This document shows positions 60,096 through 64,000 of a DNA stretch of 64,000 bases, one piece after another. The notes below the pieces were generated by a model. The model saw only the letters and a list, made by a program, of their open reading frames with translations, had not been told where the DNA came from and ran no database searches. This DNA is from Muricauda sp. SCSIO 64092 (GTDB taxonomy: Bacteria; Bacteroidota; Bacteroidia; Flavobacteriales; Flavobacteriaceae). The stretch covers positions 4,664,501 through 4,728,500 of the forward strand of contig NZ_CP095413.1 of NCBI RefSeq assembly GCF_023016285.1, written 5' to 3'. Numbering within the stretch: position 1 is the stretch's first letter; every line of letters begins with the position of its first letter. Both the position numbers and the translations under genes were made by a program.

Positions 60096-61181
60096 TCAAT
60101 CCAATTTTCCCATAAATCCCCACCCATTGGCCTTGTCAATGACCAAGCAATGCAATGTATTGTTACCTTCTTTAAGGTTGAGGTGCAGCACGTTGGTGTC
60201 GATATCCAGATGGCCCGTATGCTGTGGTCCTTTCACTCGGAAAGCATTGTTTCCCGAGAAGATGGGTTTCTTGTTCAAATAGACCGTCACCCGATCACTA
60301 AAGTCGAACGAAAAACGCCGTATGGTGTCTTTGTCAACTTCAATATTTTTGGAAACGATGGCAGCATATTCCCTATTGTTTTCAAACCTACCGGCGGATT
60401 TTCTTCTGACGTACTTGGAAATGGGGAGTAATCCCGAACTTTCGGTATGCACTTCCTTATCCGGCAGGTCGAGCGCCCTTTCCAATGAGAAATTTTCTTT
60501 TTGGAATGGAAACCCTTCGGATAAGTACCACTTCCTTACAATACTGGGATTAGTGTTTTTGTTCCCTGGTATTGGGTTGACCCCATAATTGCTATTCGAT
60601 TTTGAAAACTTAAAATTTGAAAACCGATTGGCGTATAATGAAAATATCCCTATTTCACCGTCTTTGTTCGATGTCCGCAAACGGTCAATGGAGAAGGCTT
60701 CCTCATCATTTAAAAATACCGTGGCGCTAGGCCCCAAAACCACCAACTTGAGCTTGTTCCAACCCTTTTTCTTGAATGCTACTTTGGCTTGATATTCCCT
60801 ATACAGTTGCCAGTTGGTCTCTTTATGGAAAATAGGGGTGTACTGCATGGCATCAACTTGGTTTGATTTGTGACAGCGAATCAGGACTTCCTCCATGGTA
60901 TCTTCCTGTTTTCTAAAGATGATACCGGCAAAGCTTCTGTTGTCATTGGCATATATCTCCAATTCTATGGTGCCGTTTACAAAGTTTTCGTTTTTTAGGA
61001 TGGCCTCACCGTTGAGTAACATGGTTTCCCTTCCATCAAAAGTTTCAAAAACTGTAGTATCCCTTTCAACTAGCTCCCAATTTTGGATATGCATGGGAAC
61101 TGCCCCTTTGGTGGACTGGCCGAAGGCAGAAATGCCGACCAATAGTGCCATTAAACCGTTGCCAATAATCAATGATTTCAT
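60096..61181 (-). CDS. secreted concanavalin-like (DUF1080/GH16-type fold) protein
   Basis: A 361-residue exported protein (signal MKSLIIGNGLMALLVGISAFGQ). The first half, VFETFDGRETMLLNG...VNGTIELEIYANDNRSFAGIIFRKQ...WNKLKLVVLGPSATVFLNDEEAFSI, follows the jellyroll outline of 3-keto-disaccharide hydrolase-like (DUF1080) proteins. The second half, with DTIRRFSFDFSDRVTVYLNKKPIFSGNNAF and NNTLHCLVIDKANGWGFMGKLD, resembles a galactose-binding-type jellyroll. A carbohydrate-related role at the surface is likely, with no assignable catalysis. Flanked by gaps, so expressed alone. Confidence 0.68.
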   Translation of the reverse strand: MKSLIIGNGLMALLVGISAFGQSTKGAVPMHIQNWELVERDTTVFETFDGRETMLLNGEAILKNENFVNGTIELEIYANDNRSFAGIIFRKQEDTMEEVLIRCHKSNQVDAMQYTPIFHKETNWQLYREYQAKVAFKKKGWNKLKLVVLGPSATVFLNDEEAFSIDRLRTSNKDGEIGIFSLYANRFSNFKFSKSNSNYGVNPIPGNKNTNPSIVRKWYLSEGFPFQKENFSLERALDLPDKEVHTESSGLLPISKYVRRKSAGRFENNREYAAIVSKNIEVDKDTIRRFSFDFSDRVTVYLNKKPIFSGNNAFRVKGPQHTGHLDIDTNVLHLNLKEGNNTLHCLVIDKANGWGFMGKLD

Positions 61182-61557
61182 TTTACCAATTTGTTTTCTT
61201 TTTGATGTGGTAACCCCTATTCATTTGATGGAATCTTTTACGGCAGTTTAGGACTTGGGAAATTCTAAGTTGCTCCAAACTGTGGAAATACTACCCAATA
61301 CTACTTCAGATGATGTATTTCCATGCGCATTAAATGCCAAAGGCAAGGATTAATGATACGGGGGATCGGTATTTACATACGAATAGGTTTGGCATTCCTT
61401 GAATCTGGAGAAAACAATTAGGACGGATGGCGCAGTAAATGTTGAGGGGCTCCCTATTACCCCTGGAATGGACGTGTGCATGGCCTTTATTTAACTAAAA
61501 TGCTGGATATCTGCTCATTAATGGGGTGTTTGGGGACTTCATGTCGATTTTAAAACC
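61182..61557. other. divergent intergenic region without visible gene
   Basis: About 375 bases between divergent genes. I see no gene, strong hairpin or direct repeat. A TAGGTTTG at 61384-61391 fits the -7 consensus for the plus strand but has no partner -33 box and lies far from the next start. Confidence 0.45.
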
Positions 61558-61581
61558 GTGTCAATAAGACCTTTTCCGGTT

Positions 61582-62463
61582 ATGATCCGAAAACACCGAA
61601 ACGTAATTTCAAACAAAAGTTGTCCTACTGCTTGGGGCAGTGTTCGTGGATTGTTATTGCATATTATCTTTAAAATCGATCTGACTACTAGAAACTTGCT
61701 CTTGAATTTTTTTTATTCTTCAAACTTACTTCGGAAATATGGTCCATTGGGGGTAGCACTATTGTTGTTCAATGGCATTCACGCCCAAACGGATAGGAAT
61801 ACGGAGCCTTTTTACAATTGGTTCGACACAAAGATTGGCATTGAGAATTCCGGATTGTATAAAGGAACCATTTATACCAATGATTTCACGGTTATTAATG
61901 AAAAGCATCAGTTTTTTAATTCCCCGGAATTGGAATTGGGAAGTGTAACATTTGATGGACAAACCTATTATGACCAAAAAATAAAGTATGATTTGTTCAA
62001 CGATGCCCTATTGATTACACCCAAGGATCAGACCAATGCCCTGCTTATTATCCCGGAACGTACAAGAACGGAGGGTTTCTCAATAGACGGACACCCATTT
62101 ATTAAAGTGGATAAAAATGTTGAAGGATTTTCAGGGGCGTTGGGATTCTGTGAGATTGTTTTTAAAAAAGGGACGTCCATGCTTCTTAAGAAGTATCGGA
62201 AGGTGAAGGTGGATAAACGGGAAACCAGAACAGTATACCAGGAGTTCGAACAAAAGGTCAACTTTTTTGTATGGCATGCCAATACATTTTATCCGGTGGA
62301 TTCCAGAAGGGAATGGATGTTGGCTTTCCCTAACCACAAGGAGACCATTAAAAACTACCACAAGGCATATGGCGCATTGAGAAGAAAGGATATTGATGCC
62401 TTTACGGCCATGGCTTTCGATCACTTGTTTCCGTTGGAACAGGACCAAAACACCACTTTTTGA
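61582..62463 (+). CDS. secreted protein of unknown function upstream of a TonB-dependent receptor
   Basis: About 293 residues from ATG 61582; the open frame reaches back to a GTG at 61558. The secretion signal (LLRKYGPLGVALLLFNGIHAQ) lies some 50 residues further in, so the real start may be a TTG at 61696 or 61702. The mature protein starts TDRNTEPFYNWFDTKIGIENSGLYKGTIYTNDF and carries FFNSPELELGSVTFDGQTYYDQKIKYDLFNDALLI, a pattern I associate with uncharacterised Bacteroidota periplasmic proteins, then a basic stretch KKYRKVKVDKRETR. The receptor gene begins 2 bp after its stop, so they form an operon and may work together at the outer membrane. Confidence 0.65.
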   Translation: MIRKHRNVISNKSCPTAWGSVRGLLLHIIFKIDLTTRNLLLNFFYSSNLLRKYGPLGVALLLFNGIHAQTDRNTEPFYNWFDTKIGIENSGLYKGTIYTNDFTVINEKHQFFNSPELELGSVTFDGQTYYDQKIKYDLFNDALLITPKDQTNALLIIPERTRTEGFSIDGHPFIKVDKNVEGFSGALGFCEIVFKKGTSMLLKKYRKVKVDKRETRTVYQEFEQKVNFFVWHANTFYPVDSRREWMLAFPNHKETIKNYHKAYGALRRKDIDAFTAMAFDHLFPLEQDQNTTF

Positions 62464-62465
62464 CC

Positions 62466-64000
62466 ATGGGAAATCGCATAGTAGTGTATTTGATGTTGAT
62501 ATGGGGTCTTTACACCAGCGCCCAACAAAACACGGACCCGATTTCGATAACTTTTAATGATGTAACACGGGTAGGTGTTTTGGAGCAATTGGAAGACCTC
62601 ACGGAATATGAGTTCTTTTATATTCCGGAATGGTTCAACGATGAACTCATTACGGGCGATTACCAGGAGGTATCCATAGAATTCCTGTTGGGGGCTATTT
62701 TTGAAGGCGGGAATATCAATTATTTTTTGATTGGGGATCAAAAGGTTGTGCTTACCCAAAACAACAGTATTTATGACCAATTGCCCCAAGGTTTTTTTGG
62801 AAGGAAAGAAAAAACGGCAATTACGGGGACCGCAGTGGAAAAAGAAACATCCCCGGTTTTTTACGATGATTTCATCTCCAACGAAAGGAAAAGGGTAGAG
62901 ACCCATAGGATTGGAAAGGAGAATACGGATAACATTCGGGAAAACTATACATTATCCGGTTTTGTCAAAAGAATGGAAACGGGTGAACCCATCTCCAATT
63001 TGGCCGTAGTGGTAAAGAACCAAAATCGGGGTACCGTAACCGATAATGAGGGTTTCTACGAAATTGATTTAGTGGCCGGTGTCAATATGCTTCAAATCAA
63101 AGCCCTTGGCATTGAAAATGTTGAGAAGCGCATTATCATGTACAACGATGGTACGCTCAATATGGAACTCAGAGAAAGTCTGCAACGACTGGATGAAGTA
63201 ACGGTGACGGCGGAAGCCAATAAAAACGTAACGGATACCAGTACGGGCACTGAAGAAATTGATGTTGAAGCGTCAAAGAACATACCTCTGGTCCTAGGGG
63301 AAAGGGATGTACTGAAAGTTGCCACTTCCCTACCAGGAATTTCCACGGCAGGGGAGGGTGCGATAGGTTTTAACGTAAGGGGAGGGAACGCCGACCAGAA
63401 CCTCATACTTTTTGATCAGGCCGTGATATACAACCCACAACACTTTTTCGGCATTTTTTCGGCCTTGAATCCATTCGCCATTGGTGAGCTTAATATCAAT
63501 AAGGGCAATATCCCCGCAGAATACGGAGGAAGGCTTTCTTCGGTATTCGACATCAAAACAAAAAATGGAAATACCGAAGAATTTGCTGGAGAGGCCTCAA
63601 TTGGTCCAGTAACCGGTAATCTGTTATTGGAAGTTCCCGTGGTAAAGGAAAAGTCCTCACTTTTAGTAGGAGGCAGGGGAGCTTACGCCAATTGGATTTT
63701 AAGGTCATTGGATGACGAGTCATTGAACAACAGTGAGGCTTCCTTCTATGATGTCATGGCCAGCTATAGGCACCAATTTAATGAAAAAAATAGCCTTAAG
63801 GCCACGGCATATTACAGTAGGGATGATTTCAGTATCTCTTCCGACTCCCTATACATCTATTCCAACAGGCTCGTCTCTTTGGCATGGAATCGTCAATTCA
63901 GTGAGAAAACCACAGGGAACCTTACATTGACCAACAGTGAATACGGGTTCAACATTGAGTTTGACAGCGATTCCGATGATGATTTTGACTTAGGATATGC
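62466..64000 (+). CDS. TonB-dependent receptor, 5' part
   Basis: A frame open from ATG 62466 to the window end (511 codons plus 2 bases). The signal peptide (VVYLMLIWGLYTSAQ) is followed by an STN-like domain (SITFNDVTRVGVLEQLEDLTEYEFFY ... LLGAIFEGGNINYFLIGDQKVVL), then a carboxypeptidase-regulatory-like beta-sandwich (YTLSGFVKRMETGEPISNLAVVV ... GTVTDNEGFYEID) and a plug domain (LPGISTAGEGAIGFNVRGGNADQNLILFDQAVIYNP ... GNIPAEYGGRLSSVFDI). The barrel begins before the edge. The STN domain suggests signalling to an anti-sigma factor, but no FecR or sigma gene is upstream. Substrate unknown. Confidence 0.9.
   Translation, partial: MGNRIVVYLMLIWGLYTSAQQNTDPISITFNDVTRVGVLEQLEDLTEYEFFYIPEWFNDELITGDYQEVSIEFLLGAIFEGGNINYFLIGDQKVVLTQNNSIYDQLPQGFFGRKEKTAITGTAVEKETSPVFYDDFISNERKRVETHRIGKENTDNIRENYTLSGFVKRMETGEPISNLAVVVKNQNRGTVTDNEGFYEIDLVAGVNMLQIKALGIENVEKRIIMYNDGTLNMELRESLQRLDEVTVTAEANKNVTDTSTGTEEIDVEASKNIPLVLGERDVLKVATSLPGISTAGEGAIGFNVRGGNADQNLILFDQAVIYNPQHFFGIFSALNPFAIGELNINKGNIPAEYGGRLSSVFDIKTKNGNTEEFAGEASIGPVTGNLLLEVPVVKEKSSLLVGGRGAYANWILRSLDDESLNNSEASFYDVMASYRHQFNEKNSLKATAYYSRDDFSISSDSLYIYSNRLVSLAWNRQFSEKTTGNLTLTNSEYGFNIEFDSDSDDDFDLGY

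Noticed and set aside
1..64000. Insertion sequences, prophage, integrase, tRNA or rRNA genes
   Set aside because: I looked for transposase, integrase and structural RNA patterns in the gaps and reading frames and saw none; this is by eye and short or divergent RNAs could be missed.

Overview
The window reads as chromosomal DNA of a marine-type flavobacterium (Bacteroidota, Flavobacteriaceae); I cannot fix the genus. The grounds are type IX secretion (T9SS) C-terminal sorting domains on two giant secreted proteins, bacillithiol synthesis (BshA), a TonB-dependent receptor with Bacteroidota architecture, lipoprotein signals, and several exact TAnnTTTG (-7) promoter elements in place of the E. 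coli -10. I found no tRNA, rRNA, CRISPR array, insertion sequence or prophage gene.

Region 1 (1-7.8 kb) holds housekeeping and envelope genes: the end of a CCG-type Fe-S subunit, a LamG-like secreted protein, a small conserved protein, a GH3/serine-hydrolase fusion, bshA, a PrcB-like lipoprotein and an OmpA-family protein whose start codon abuts a hairpin. Region 2 (7.9-13.4 kb) is a CusA/CusB-type copper or silver efflux pair without an outer-membrane channel gene. Region 3 (13.4-18.7 kb, minus) is an FN3-type lipoprotein and a 1,533-residue secreted protein: PQQ sugar dehydrogenase, seven-unit propeller-like region, sixteen 33-residue thrombospondin-type-3 repeats, T9SS tail.

Region 4 (18.8-54.6 kb) is a large exopolysaccharide/capsule locus. 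The minus block 32.1 to 18.8 kb holds a Wzx flippase, glycosyltransferases, a Wzy-type polymerase, a hexapeptide acetyltransferase, an AsnB-type amidotransferase, an MBOAT O-acyltransferase and its SGNH partner. Next come UDP-glucose dehydrogenase (33.8-32.5 kb), a galactose-oxidase-like T9SS protein (34.2-40.3 kb), a UDP-glucuronate 4-epimerase, a pectate-lyase-like lipoprotein, a second minus block (GT4, aminotransferase, PglC-like initiating transferase, second AsnB-type protein), and a plus block (4,6-dehydratase, Wza, Wzc) converging on a PHP-type tyrosine phosphatase. Together they could make UDP-GlcA and UDP-GalA, start a chain on an amino-dideoxy sugar, assemble it by the Wzx/Wzy route, decorate it with acyl and possibly amide groups, and export it. 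A secreted oxidase and a lyase encoded inside the locus may modify or cut the polymer.

Region 5 (54.7-64 kb) has a VOC protein, a Tat-exported molybdenum hydroxylase pair with an EthD-like lipoprotein, an intergenic zone rich in inverted repeats, an ATC-hydrolase-like membrane protein, a ConA-like secreted protein, and an unknown secreted protein followed by a TonB-dependent receptor that runs off the end.

The best candidates for something new are the intact AA5-type active site fused to young Ig-like repeats within the capsule locus, and the combination of uronate synthesis, two AsnB-type amidotransferases and a PL1-like lyase. All functional statements come from motif reading; no database search was run.
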